A DNA stretch of 64,000 nt from Flammulina velutipes. Its lineage: Eukaryota; Basidiomycota; Agaricomycetes; Agaricales; Physalacriaceae. Of the stretch, positions 1 to 9,769 are shown one piece after another (position 1 is the first letter of the stretch; each line of letters opens with the position of its first letter). The notes beneath the pieces are model-generated. The model ran no database searches. It was not told where the DNA came from and saw only the letters and a program-made list of their open reading frames with translations. The stretch is from contig CM022369.1 of NCBI GenBank assembly GCA_011800155.1, positions 186,001 through 250,000 of the forward strand, given 5' to 3'. Both the position numbers and the translations under genes were made by a program.

Positions 1-443
1 ACATGTTCTCTTTCTCCGAAGACGTCAAGGAAATTCTCATCCTAGACCCCGAAACTCGTGAACCCATCAAAGCGTCTGACCACGCTCGGCGATTCTTCGA
101 AGCTGCATGGATGCACAAGTATAATGGCAAGTACTACTTCTCGTACTCTACCGGAGACACGCACTATCTTGCCTATGCTATCGGGGAGAATCCGTACGGC
201 CCGTTCGTATATGCAGGTAGGATTTTGGAACCAGTGGTTGGATGGACGACGCACCATAGCATCGTGGAGTACCGTGGCAGGTGGTGGTTATTCTATCACG
301 ATGCGTCGTTGAGTGAAGGAAAGAATCACTTGCGGTGCGTCAAGGCGAGGGAGTTGGTGTACGATGCCGAGGGAAAGATTAGTCCCAAAGTTCCCTGGAC
401 CGCCGAAGGTGTTAAAACAGTCGGCAGACTGGAGGACGTGTAA
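1..443 (+). CDS. GH43-family glycoside hydrolase, 3' part only
   Basis: This is the C-terminal ~146 codons of a gene that begins before the window; the frame is open from the first bases to TAA at 441. The segment contains HHSIVEYRGRWWLFYHDASL followed by the LRCVKARELVYDAEGKI block, typical of the last blades of the five-bladed GH43 propeller (beta-xylosidase / alpha-L-arabinofuranosidase type). Members are usually secreted and cut side-chain or backbone sugars of plant hemicellulose. The catalytic Asp/Asp/Glu residues lie mostly in the missing N-terminal part, so activity cannot be judged. The ATG at position 3 is internal and not the start. No intron is seen in this part. Confidence 0.8.
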   Translation, partial: MFSFSEDVKEILILDPETREPIKASDHARRFFEAAWMHKYNGKYYFSYSTGDTHYLAYAIGENPYGPFVYAGRILEPVVGWTTHHSIVEYRGRWWLFYHDASLSEGKNHLRCVKARELVYDAEGKISPKVPWTAEGVKTVGRLEDV

Positions 444-557
444 TAGTGTCCATATATGTAAAGAAATATCCGCTATCATGTACTTGTATCTGGAATCAAT
501 GTTAGTTACCAATGTGTATCTACTTCAGTACTGGCATTTATAACTCGTTCATTCACA

Positions 558-1319
558 ATGAATTTCATGACTAGGGAGCAGACGCTGGTCGAGCTAGAGC
601 GGGAGTACGAGAGAACTCAGCGGGAGAATGGTCATCTCCATCATGTTGATGCTCCAACCGATATTGAAGAAGTATGGTTTACTGGCTGTCACTGTGGTCT
701 GTCCCTTATATGAAGCCGCTCGAAACTCGCTAACATGTCTTTCTAGACGTCGGTGGAGGCTCAGTGGCGAACGAAGTCCGAAATAACCTTGCTCGCATTC
801 CCCTTCGCTGGATGATTAGACAATGCTTCTTACTCAAAACTGGCATCATCTTCCATGTTGAACTTCTCAAGAAGTTTGGGTTGGACCCAGTGAGCCTTTA
901 CCCCGTCGTGAAGCCCCGGCCTCCTCCAGTTACCTCCATCCCGAATGTTGCCAGTGGGGCCATCCTGTCAGAAGAGGAAGAAGACATTATCGACGCCCAC
1001 TGTCCCATCTACGACCAACTCGTCATATCCCCCGGTTGGCGGATCCTCGAATACATCCCGGGGAAACTGCGCTACCAAAAGTCGGACAATACGACGGAGA
1101 AAGCTGTGACGTACGTTCCCGCTTTCTTCAACATCATTCATCGTCGCCTAATGGTATTTCCTTAGCTTCAACCGTGGCCGTTCCCGCCACTTACCCCGCC
1201 AATTTCACGCGGGTACGAAAGTCCATCGCACTGTGAAATTGCGGATGGAATCAGAGGCGCTGGAGAAGAAGTACCAACCAAAACCACGATGGAAAGTCGA
1301 ACCTACTTGGGTCGATTGA
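558..1319 (+). pseudogene. DUF2235 (Tle1-like alpha/beta hydrolase) 3' fragment
   Basis: Three exons (558-696, 747-1110, 1166-1319) with 50 and 55 bp introns give about 218 residues. They match the C-terminal part of fungal DUF2235 proteins: VWFTGCHCDVGGGS across the first intron, then ARIPLRWMIRQCF, CPIYDQL, KVHRTVKLRM and a WKVEPTWVD end. The DUF2235 hydrolase core with its GxSxG nucleophile should lie N-terminal to this, but only 114 bp separate ATG 558 from the GH43 stop. It is therefore a 5'-truncated copy, although the remaining frame has no stop and its splice sites look good. A short expressed protein cannot be excluded. Confidence 0.7.
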
Positions 1320-1370
1320 GACTCGTCGAGTCGTAACTCTGTATATTCAATTGTTATCATGCTCAATGCT

Positions 1371-1430
1371 TCGAATTCTTGACATACTGGACCAACGCCC
1401 GAATTAAACGGCCGGCCAGTCATGCCCGCC
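1371..1430 (-). pseudogene. Relic of a leucyl aminopeptidase 3' end
   Basis: About 55 bp here resemble the 3' end of the leucyl aminopeptidase gene at 4066-4115: both carry a shared run reading cttgacatact-gaccaacgcc and an agtcatgcc end. Read on the minus strand it corresponds to the C-terminal [13 protein letters not shown] block, here shifted out of frame. Nothing else of the gene is recognisable nearby, so this is a small leftover of an old duplication or rearrangement. The bounds are approximate. Confidence 0.5.
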
Positions 1431-1785
1431 CAGTCTGAGCTAGTCTGTGTACATAAGAGAGTTCCAATGAACAGGACCTCCTAACCCTCGGGGATGCGCT
1501 CAACGGTTGATATTCTTGAGAAACGACAATGATGGGGGAAAACCATATGTTCGAAATAGAGTTGCACCTAGCTGCGCCACGATGCGAAGTCGAATTGTGG
1601 ACGAAGTATAAAAGGATACACATTACTTGAAGAGTAAGGCATGATGCACCCTCACAATGTTGCTGTCCTAAATTTGATATGCTTAGGGTGCATCCGCGTC
1701 CGATTCCTCCTGGTAATACTCATCCTGCATCATTTGCAACACGTCCAAAGGTGGACCTGGTGGTAGAGTAGGTCCATTAGCCGGT

Positions 1786-3378
1786 CTAGAAAACAAGCAC
1801 GCCAGAGCACGAACCTTCCTTGATATCAGTGGCACTCGCATGGTCGACGGAGCCGGCGGAACTATCCAAAAATCTTCTTGACCATTCTTCCTCGACATAT
1901 TCCACCAAGTACTTCCCAAGCTCCTGCTTCATCGACAGAATCATTTTGCCTCGAACGCCGTCGCGCGAGCGTGGCATCAGCCAAGCAGAGTAGAACTTGC
2001 CATTAGTTCCGCGAGTACCGATCTGAGGGCGCCCAGCGTCTTCGGCATGAGCTTGGAGGTAATGTGCGCAAGGCGCACATGGGAGCTTGGAGACGCCAAA
2101 GTATGAGAAGAAATCGATTTTGTTCTCTTCAAGGTACTCCAACATGCACAGTTCCGAGTGGACGAATGGCCGTTCGTGCGAGGGATTATCGAACGGAGTG
2201 ATGTGATCGAGAAAGTCTGCTACAAAAGTATCCAACACTGGATCGTCAAGACGATGAGGCAGCTTTTTCTGGTAATGTCCGAAGGCCTGTCGGGCGGTGG
2301 CGACGGCGCTGGACACAACGCCGGCGTCGAGGTGAACAATGAGGGGGAGGGAGGGTGCCGGGGTAGGCACGACAACAACATGGAGTGTTCCCTGTAAAAT
2401 TGGCTGCAGCCGTCGAGATTGTGCGAGCCGGATGAAGATGAGCGAGTGCGTATGGAACGACACGATCTTGGCTATCCATCGCTTCAAAGGAAAATAAACT
2501 CCGGGCTCATGATGCTTCATGATGTTCTCGAACTTGTCCAGGACTGTCACCTTTGGAGTGGCAGATTGTCGAAGGATTTCATCTTGTGCACGATCCACAT
2601 AGCCCTTTCCCAACCAGTCGCCGTACAGACTCGAAATTGTCCCCAAAACCGCTCGCTTTTGATCTGGGTTGATCTTTCTGAGCAGTCCTATTCCGGGATT
2701 GGACAGGTCCCGGAGCCAACGGAAAAGTCTCAAAAGCTCCTCGCACTCCTCTTTGGTCAACGGCTCCAGTGTCTCTCCCTCTTCTCCTTCCTTCTCTCTT
2801 TTTCCTTCCTCGGCGTCTTTCTGGACATTCGCCAAAGCTTCAGTCACCACTGCCCTTGCAACTTTAAGAGCATCCGTCCTTTTGTTAACATAGTACTGCC
2901 AGAGGTCCCATCCAAAGTCGTATATAAGGCGAATGAAGCTGACTACGGCATCGTTGATAGCTGGCTGGTCTACGGAGAGGGGGAGGGGAGAATCTCGGAT
3001 GGTTTTCTGAGGAACGGGTATAGCTTTGACAGCCTCGAAAAGATCGCGTACGTGTTTTGCGACCATATCTACATCGGGGCGGTCGTGGGGATTGAACGAT
3101 ACAAAGATAGTAGTCTCGATGGTGTCCCCTTTTTCCTCGATGGATGCTGCGGTGGTAGCCACTTGGCCGTGACGAGTGATACAGGCGCGAGCGAGGACAT
3201 CTAGAATGCGAGAGAAACGTTGGGATAGCGTGTCATCCTGGGAAGAGGCGGTAAATGTCGGCCCAAGTGTCGTAGTGCGACTGGCTGGTTGGTTATGGAT
3301 TCGATGAGTGTTCTTGCGTCCAAGTAATTCAACGTATGCCTCGGGGTCGTCGTGCTCCAGGAAGACTTCGTTGCACAT
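1786..3378 (-). CDS. Stand-alone OTT_1508-like deaminase-fold protein
   Basis: A 530-codon uninterrupted frame from ATG at 3378. Residues ~1-400 are helical, with a charged stretch near 190 (KREKEGEEGE), and match no family I know. Residues ~405-460 carry HSELCMLEYLEE followed by FSYFGVSKLPCAPCAHYL. This HxE ... PCxxC pair is the zinc-binding signature of the cytidine-deaminase fold and agrees with fungal OTT_1508-like deaminase proteins. The substrate is unknown; relatives are thought to act on nucleic acids or nucleotides. The last ~20 codons may be intron read-through: another frame downstream (to ~1683) ends in an acidic tail (DEYYQEESDADAP), but no convincing splice pair was found. No signal peptide is seen. 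Confidence 0.7.
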   Translation of the reverse strand: MCNEVFLEHDDPEAYVELLGRKNTHRIHNQPASRTTTLGPTFTASSQDDTLSQRFSRILDVLARACITRHGQVATTAASIEEKGDTIETTIFVSFNPHDRPDVDMVAKHVRDLFEAVKAIPVPQKTIRDSPLPLSVDQPAINDAVVSFIRLIYDFGWDLWQYYVNKRTDALKVARAVVTEALANVQKDAEEGKREKEGEEGETLEPLTKEECEELLRLFRWLRDLSNPGIGLLRKINPDQKRAVLGTISSLYGDWLGKGYVDRAQDEILRQSATPKVTVLDKFENIMKHHEPGVYFPLKRWIAKIVSFHTHSLIFIRLAQSRRLQPILQGTLHVVVVPTPAPSLPLIVHLDAGVVSSAVATARQAFGHYQKKLPHRLDDPVLDTFVADFLDHITPFDNPSHERPFVHSELCMLEYLEENKIDFFSYFGVSKLPCAPCAHYLQAHAEDAGRPQIGTRGTNGKFYSAWLMPRSRDGVRGKMILSMKQELGKYLVEYVEEEWSRRFLDSSAGSVDHASATDIKEGSCSGVLVF

Positions 3379-4055
3379 GATGGTCGTGAACTAAGAAGCA
3401 GGAGACAAACAGATTAAAAACTTTCTCATCGTAGACTGGAACCGTCCCAATTTTGCCAACTCGATGATAGTCGATCGAGTACCCGGCAATTGGGACTGAA
3501 ACGGAATAGTCAAAGCTTTCCCACGATGGTTTTCCTCTTTCGGCGACAGCGCTCGACCTCGTACCTCGCTAATTCGACGTCTCAGAATCCATACATCGTG
3601 TACTATGTATGAATCTGAGAAGACAGATAATACAACTTGACACCCATTTTACTCCTCGGGTCGAAGCAGTAGCGTCATCCAGAGAAGCTCTATATATTTG
3701 CTCGACACTGTCTGCCTCTCAGATTTGAAGCATATAAAACATTATTTATGTAAGACTCTTTCTCTCAGAATACCCACTAGTGCTGGAGCAACCTCGTTAG
3801 GTTGACCGCTTCCACCGAGAGATAAATTTACCTCTGAATCCGGGTGCTACACGACAATAGTCGCGTATCATCCCTCTCTATCGTCCTCGATGCTCTTTGA
3901 AGAAGCATCTTGAAGCCGGCCTCCTCAACCTACTAAGAGGCTCCACTCAGCACGGTCAATCACAATATGGTCCTCTCTACCTACCTCGAACACGACAAAC
4001 TCATCGAACAAGAGGAACTTGATGGGTCAACAGACTGTCCTTATTCTTGTTGTAC
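3379..4055. other. Intergenic, no gene seen
   Basis: Lies between the 5' end of the deaminase gene and the 3' end of the aminopeptidase gene, both on the minus strand. It should contain the deaminase promoter and leader. No conserved coding frame, RNA gene or repeat was recognised. Confidence 0.5.
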
Positions 4056-5953
4056 CTACTGCTTTAAACTCTTGACATACTCGACCAACGCCCGGACCGG
4101 ACGACCAGTCATGCCAGTCTCCATGTACGGGCTTGCACGCGTCAGCTCCATCGAACCAGCGATATCGATATGCGCCCAGTTGATGACGGGCTCTTTCCCA
4201 TCTACACCATCCACACCCTCCACGAAGTGTTTCAAGAATAACGCAGCTGTCGCGCTCCCAGCTGGGACACCGCCAGTCTATAGAGAACTAAGTCAGCAAA
4301 AGGCTCATAACCAGCACCTGGCCAGGGCTCACGTTCTGGAGGTCCGCGTTGGACGAGTAGATCTGAGGGCCATAGTCCTCATCGAGAGGCAGACGCCAGA
4401 ATCGGTCGTACTCGACCTGACCGGCAGCATCGAGTCGTGACCAAAGCTTGTCCGAGTTGGTGAAGACGCCGGAGAAGAGTTCACCGAGGGCGACGACACA
4501 TGCACCTGTAAGGGTGGCTACGTCGATAAGCGTATGCGGCTTGAACTCGGAGGACGCGTAATAGATGGCATCTGGATTCGACGATTAGGGTGGTGATGGA
4601 GCGAGTCGGATGAAGACTGTACCAGCGAGGACGAGACGACCTTCGGCATCTGTGTTGTCCACTTCCACTGATTTGCCGTTCATGGCGTAGATGCTGTAGA
4701 GCGTAAGCGGAGGACAACAAATCTAGGTAGAAACGACTTACATGTCGCCAGGCTTCGTCGCGCTAGGCTAAGAGAGGGATTAGATCGATACTTTTGAGAT
4801 CGAGGTTCTGACATACGCCAGGCATGTTTTCGGTGAGCGGCGTGACAGTGATGAGGTTGACTGGGAGTTTCAATTTTGCGATTGCTAGTGTTGACGCGAC
4901 GACGGTGGCGGCACCGCCCATATCACCACGCATGAGTTTCATGCCCTGGGTGACTGTCAGCCGATAATCAAAAGACCTAAGGTTGAGCAACTCACCTTGC
5001 CAGGTTTCAGGCTGATTCCTCCAGAGTCGAAAGTAATACCTTTACCAACGAAGGCCAGTGGCTGCTCATCTTTGGAAGGCGCACCAGTGTAATGACTAGA
5101 AGCAAGACAATCAGCTATGGAGGAAGAATCGATTTGGACGAACATACATTTCCAAGAACTTTGCAGGCTCTGACGTCCCGTGCGTTACGGACAAGAAGGT
5201 GTTCATGCCTTTCTTCTCGGCCCATGCTGCGGTAAATGAGATTTCTCGACAGGATATTGATATTGAAGAGGTAGCGAACCTTCGTCGCGGATGATGAGCT
5301 CGACGTTGTCCAGTCCTTCGAATGCGGCCTTTGCACGCTCGCAGAAGACGGTGGGAGTCATCATATTTGCAGGCATTTCCATGAGCTAAGGCGAAAGCAT
5401 AAAGAACGGTAGCAGAAGGAAGAGGAGAACGCACTGTACGAGCCAAGTTCTGCGCTTCAGCGTAGACGACGCCTTCATCCCATTGTTTGGATGCTTTCTC
5501 TGGAGAGAACGAGAGTTTTTCGGGAATGGGTTCTTTGAGATTTGGGTTGAATCTTGAAGGCGGGGAAGTCTTTAGGGTGAAGGAGTATGATGCAAGGATG
5601 GCGGCGACGGCTAAAATGGACTTGTTAGCACGCTCATCGAGCAATTATTCCAATCACGCACCAGCAGCATGCGCGTCCTGTGACGCGTCGACTTTGACGT
5701 CCTTGACGCCGTCCAATCCGCGGATTGCCTTTACAGCGCTCCCGACGGCTTTCCTTACTACCTCCCGCTTCGCATTTCCAGTTTGCTTCTCATACTCTCC
5801 TCCCAGCGAAGACAGAGCAGTCAACTCTCCCGGCGCCGTATTGTAAAAGATACGTGTCGTCCCGGTTTTCGCTGGCTTGTCTCCCGATGGTACAGTCGAC
5901 CACAACTCAGAAGAGCTCTTCGGATCGTGGGGAACGATGTGCGCGGTTGCCAT
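4056..5953 (-). CDS. M17 leucyl (cytosol) aminopeptidase
   Basis: Multi-exon gene, ATG at 5951-5953 and TAG at 4056. It removes N-terminal residues from peptides using two metal ions. Landmarks across exons: [17 protein letters not shown] (metal-binding Lys/Asp), [29 protein letters not shown] (the M17 signature, joined across an intron) and a [14 protein letters not shown]-terminus. The first exon (5662-5953) encodes the variable N-terminal domain and the first intron is 5611-5661. The protein would be a full-length family member with no secretion signal, so probably cytosolic. It is divergent from the HNH-type gene at 6112, with 158 bp between the start codons. A degenerate copy of its 3' end sits near 1.4 kb. 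Confidence 0.88.
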
Positions 5954-6111
5954 ACTTGTTTTGCAGCGAAGAAATATAAGACGAGGAGATCGATGTGAAG
6001 ATCGAAGGAGTGTCCGAGACGAAAGCATGCCGCTGGTTGGAAAAGGAAGCCCTTCGCCGGAAAAGTGCCGGTGACAGATTTTCGATGCACGATCACTTGA
6101 CTTTCTCCACC
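5954..6111. promoter_or_regulatory. Shared divergent promoter region
   Basis: Only 158 bp separate the start codons of the leucyl aminopeptidase (minus) and the HNH-type gene (plus), so both promoters and leaders must lie here or overlap the genes. No TATA box is obvious. The plus-strand ATG at 6112 has a strong CCACCATGG context, better than the in-frame ATGs at 5995 and 6085. Confidence 0.5.
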
Positions 6112-7369
6112 ATGGCCGTCGACACGTGTAACCAGCATGTCTGCTCTCTCCTGGCGTGCTCCTCCGAGGATTTGGTGGCATTCGACGAACAGGACACAGA
6201 TGCCCTCTCCGACGAGTTATTGACTACCATACTTCCTCAGGCCGAGGTTAATGATGCCCTGGTCGCCGCTAGTTCAAGATATCGCCTCGACAGACTGCTG
6301 CAGGGAATGCTTATACACGCCCCCCATCCTTCTGGGAAACGATACACCGCCATATCCCTACATATTGCCTATAGGAAAGGATCGGAAACCATTGTCAACG
6401 TGGCGCAAGCGTGGATGGAAGACTTGTTTTTACCGAGTAAGCTTGCATCCATGCTCATCACGATAGTATATTCTAAATTTTAACAGTGATTACGCTGTCT
6501 ATCAAGGACTCCAAGACCAAACCAAAAAGCAGCCAGAGCCCAACCCCCGCGCGACCAGATACTTTTAGAGATGATGTGCGTCCAACAAGTTGACTTTCCC
6601 TCCCTTCCTTACGCGGAATTCAGGTTCGTTTGCGCGAGAATTACCGCTGTGCTATTACGGGTTCATTCGATGACAAACGTGTCAACGAACTCATACGAGC
6701 GCTCAGACATAGAGAAATTCCCAACCTCCCTCAACGTCTCATGGAGGCAGCGTACATTATCCCATACTCGCTACTCGATAACTCTGAGGATGGCAACAGC
6801 GGCTACAATAAGGTTCCTTTTCTTTCATGTCAATTGACCATGTCATCCATCTGACCATCAACAGCTCGAATTGACGCGTACACGGGACATGTTCAATTCT
6901 TGGACAAACATGGATTTAACGGCGGCGGAAATCAGGACCCCTGCAAACGTGATTTACATGTCGACCAACGAGCACACCAGCTTCGCTAGGTTTGATCTCT
7001 ACTTTGACAAAGACGCGGTGAGATATTCTCCCTCTACTGAAATTCTAAATGTTGAAAATTTATCTCCTCTTTCCCTAGTTCCCCAATGTACCGAACAAGT
7101 ACCAGGTACGAATGCCCGAAAAATACAGAAGGATGAGCAACGGACATTGTTCAGCGGACGTCGAATTCGGGACAGATGGCTCGGGTGTGGAGCCTCCCAG
7201 CCCCGAGCTTCTCAAAATCCATGCTTCACTTGCACAGGTTCTACACCTTAGTGGAGCCGCAAAATATGTCCGGAGCCTCCAAAAGGACACTGAGGACGGA
7301 GCCCCTCTGCCCACGAATCCAACGGAGGATTTTGCGACGCGGCTTAGATTGGCCTTCTTGGCCCATTAG
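6112..7369 (+). CDS. HNH-type nuclease-like protein, first catalytic His replaced by Tyr
   Basis: Five exons (introns after codons for FLP, FRDD, GYNK and DKDA) give ~345 residues. The C-terminal half follows the fungal HNH_2 pattern: RLRENYRCAITG, then MEAAYIIPYSLLDN, then PANVIYMSTNEHTSFARFDL. In this family the second block normally reads AAHIIP; here His is Tyr (TAC for CAC). The later Asn and His are kept, so catalysis is doubtful. The N-terminal ~110 residues are a helical region of unknown role. The start at 6112 is supported by its Kozak context and by the broken paralog at 15835-16611, whose N-terminus begins MAADT against MAVDT here. Function is unknown. Confidence 0.75.
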
Positions 7370-7851
7370 TTAATATCCGTAGAGTATCTACGATAAAGAA
7401 TCTCGCACCTTACATGCTCTTCGATGTTTCTTGGCGCCACTTCCTGATCGAGACAGATCATAATCGGCCAAAAAAGGGTAAGTACGTCTGTCTGAGACAC
7501 GTGGGTCCGACATATGCTTACCACCACGTTCAAATGGCTGCGAAGCATCATCTCCAAACTTCCCCCGGATCTCTACGCCAAGAAGGGTCAATCCTCCAAC
7601 AATCCCTGGAACCAATGATTAGCTTTCATACTTGCCTTCTTGTGCTCGGTTCTCTTCATAACGACGGTCATATACTTACATTTGGAAAGAGAAGATTCAT
7701 CTACATTATCTTGATGTCCTCACGCCAGCGCATCCCGCCGCAACTAGTCAACACGGGACCACACCTAGTCGCGACGGTGAAGGTCGTCGGTACACGCCAA
7801 CTTGTACTCAAGTTCAATGTCAATCTCTATTTCTCGAGGGTATCTCTACTA
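7370..7851. other. Intergenic, no gene seen
   Basis: Convergent space between the HNH-type gene (plus) and the first copy of the tandem mitochondrial protein gene (minus). The short frames present look random and I recognise nothing in them. Confidence 0.4.
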
Positions 7852-8562
7852 TCAACCCTTTGCCTCCCAATCAGATCCATCCGGTACACGTCTAGAGTTA
7901 TCTAACTTTGACTTCAACATAGCTAACCTATTGACTCGGATTTCCTGGAACACTCTCATGAACTCCCGCACACTTCCAAACAAAACATTCGGAACCATCC
8001 CTATCGATTCCGAGCCCTGTGCCCGGTCCGAATTTTTCTCCAGTATGTCATACACATCGTGACTGGCCTTTCGACAGATATCGTGCAGCTGGGTGAGTCT
8101 CTCCTCGTCCACGGCCTTCTCCTGCCATTCCATGATTGTATCAAACATCTTGGCAATCTGTGCTCGATCCAAGCTATGCAGCAAGACCGGCATGACGAGG
8201 TCACGATAGTGGTCGATGGAAGAGCGGAATATATCGAAATCAACAGAAGGGTAGTGACGGTGCGAGCGATAGGACTGTGCGACCCCGCGCATACCTCTGA
8301 CATATTGTTGCATTCTATGCCCCTTGTGATACCGCAACCACAGAGGTACGAGACACAATCCACCTACGAGCCAGTTAGATTTCGCTTAATTACGGGTGGT
8401 ATTGATATATTGACCTGTTACTGACCACAATAGGTATCTCAACCCCATCCTCGGCGCGTAGGACGGAATCCCATTTGCAATGGAGAGTTTTCGGCGCTGC
8501 TGTGATTGTGGCGCGATTAATCGTCGCGATAGTTGTGCTGCGCGGGGAGCGAGAAACGACAT
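7852..8562 (-). CDS. Predicted mitochondrial membrane protein, tandem copy A
   Basis: Two exons (8415-8562, 7852-8363) with a 51 bp intron containing a CTAAC branch site; the intron has an in-frame TAA, so splicing is required. The product of ~219 residues begins MSFLAPRAAQLSRRL, an Arg/Ser/Ala-rich amphipathic presequence of mitochondrial type. One hydrophobic segment spans the splice junction (LRYLLWSVT plus GGLCLVPLWL) and is followed by a soluble helical domain. No known family is recognised. It is homologous along its whole length, including intron position, to copy B (8918-9628). Import and topology are inferred from the N-terminus and the single hydrophobic stretch. Confidence 0.65.
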
Positions 8563-8917
8563 GATGATGATGATGTAGGCGCAAGGCAAGGCACGTGCTA
8601 CGTGGGACCATGATCATCATCCGGAAATTGCCTTCTTAAATGAATGGTCTGGATACGCTAAGCGCTTTCCCAATGCTTTTCTGAGGCGGAGCCGCCTCTT
8701 CCCGCTTCCTGTCGACATTTTCAAGCCAGCTTCATGGAGACACATCCGGACGCCCAACATTGTCAAAGGCAGAGTACTTTCAGAATAATATGTATTGGTA
8801 ACAATAAATATTATATAGCTAATTGGTGCACTTGGTCCCCATCCCTCTCCGAGACGCGCCAACCTCCACTCAGGCTCAATGTCTATCTAGGTTCTTACAT
8901 TGAAGATATTGCTGCTA

Positions 8918-9628
8918 TTATTCATTTGTCTGCCAGTCAGATCCATCCGGTCCATATCTAGAGTCTTCTAACTTTGCCCTCTCCATGGCTACCATAGTAA
9001 TTTCCTGGAATACCCTTGACAACTCCTGCGTACTTTCAATCAAGACAGCCGAAAGCATCAACTCTAACGTCCGGTAGTCCACTCCTGAATTTTTCTCCAC
9101 TATGTCATACACCGCGCGACTGGCCCATCGACAGATATTGTGCAGTTGTATGAGTTGCTCCTCGTCCACAGCCTGCTCTATCTCCCATTCTATCACTGTG
9201 TCAAACGTCTTGTTGTTACTCGCTCGATCGGCGCTAAACAGCATGACCGGCATGACAAGGTCGCGATAGTGATTGACGGAAGACTGGAATGAGTCGAAAT
9301 TAACAGAGGGATAGAGACGGTGTGAGCGATAACACTGCGCGATTACACGGATACAGCCAGCATTGTCTTTCATTGAATGCCCTTTGTGATATCGCTGCCA
9401 GAGAGGCACGAGACATAAACCACCTATGGACCAGTTAGTTGCCACTTGATTACGAGTGGCATCCAGATACTGACCTGTTATCGACCAGAATAGGAATTTC
9501 AGTCCCATCCAACGTGCCGATCGCGAGGATGATATCCTATTCGTGATGAAGAGTTTCCGGCTCTGCAGCGAATGTGGCGCGATTAATCGTCGCGATAGCA
9601 GTGCTGCGCGGGAAGCGAGAAAGGACAT
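8918..9628 (-). CDS. Predicted mitochondrial membrane protein, tandem copy B
   Basis: Paralog of the gene at 7852-8562 with the same layout: exon 1 9475-9628, a 51 bp intron 9424-9474 with CTAAC near its 3' end, exon 2 8918-9423. The N-terminus (MSFLASRAALLSRRL) is again presequence-like, followed by one hydrophobic segment and a soluble domain containing YRSHRLYPSV and NHYRDLVMPV, shared with copy A. Here the intron is a multiple of three without stops, so an unspliced mRNA could also be read through. The start was chosen by alignment with copy A rather than the longer upstream extension. Function unknown. Confidence 0.65.
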   Translation of the reverse strand: MSFLASRAALLSRRLIAPHSLQSRKLFITNRISSSRSARWMGLKFLFWSITGQYLDATRNQVATNWSIGGLCLVPLWQRYHKGHSMKDNAGCIRVIAQCYRSHRLYPSVNFDSFQSSVNHYRDLVMPVMLFSADRASNNKTFDTVIEWEIEQAVDEEQLIQLHNICRWASRAVYDIVEKNSGVDYRTLELMLSAVLIESTQELSRVFQEITMVAMERAKLEDSRYGPDGSDWQTNE

Positions 9629-9769
9629 GATGAAGGTGCAAGGCAAGAACAAAGCAAGGTGTGTGCCACGTAAGTATGTGGGGACCATGATCGATATCAT
9701 CATCCGGAAATTGCCTTCTTGAATGGATGGTCTGGATCTCCGCGCCTATTTCTTCCTGGCGCCACAATT

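Larger units (their letters stand above)
7852..9740. repeat. Tandem gene duplication, ~1.07 kb period
   Basis: The two genes above are direct repeats whose start codons lie 1,066 bp apart. Similarity extends into the 5' flanks: the region upstream of copy A (~8580-8660) and of copy B (~9635-9740) share blocks such as catcatccggaaattgcctt. The duplicated unit therefore included the promoter. Divergence is substantial, so the event is not recent. Confidence 0.65.

Noticed and set aside
2419..3204. 261-codon plus-strand frame
   Set aside because: Antisense to the deaminase-fold gene; the minus strand has the family motifs, this frame has none.
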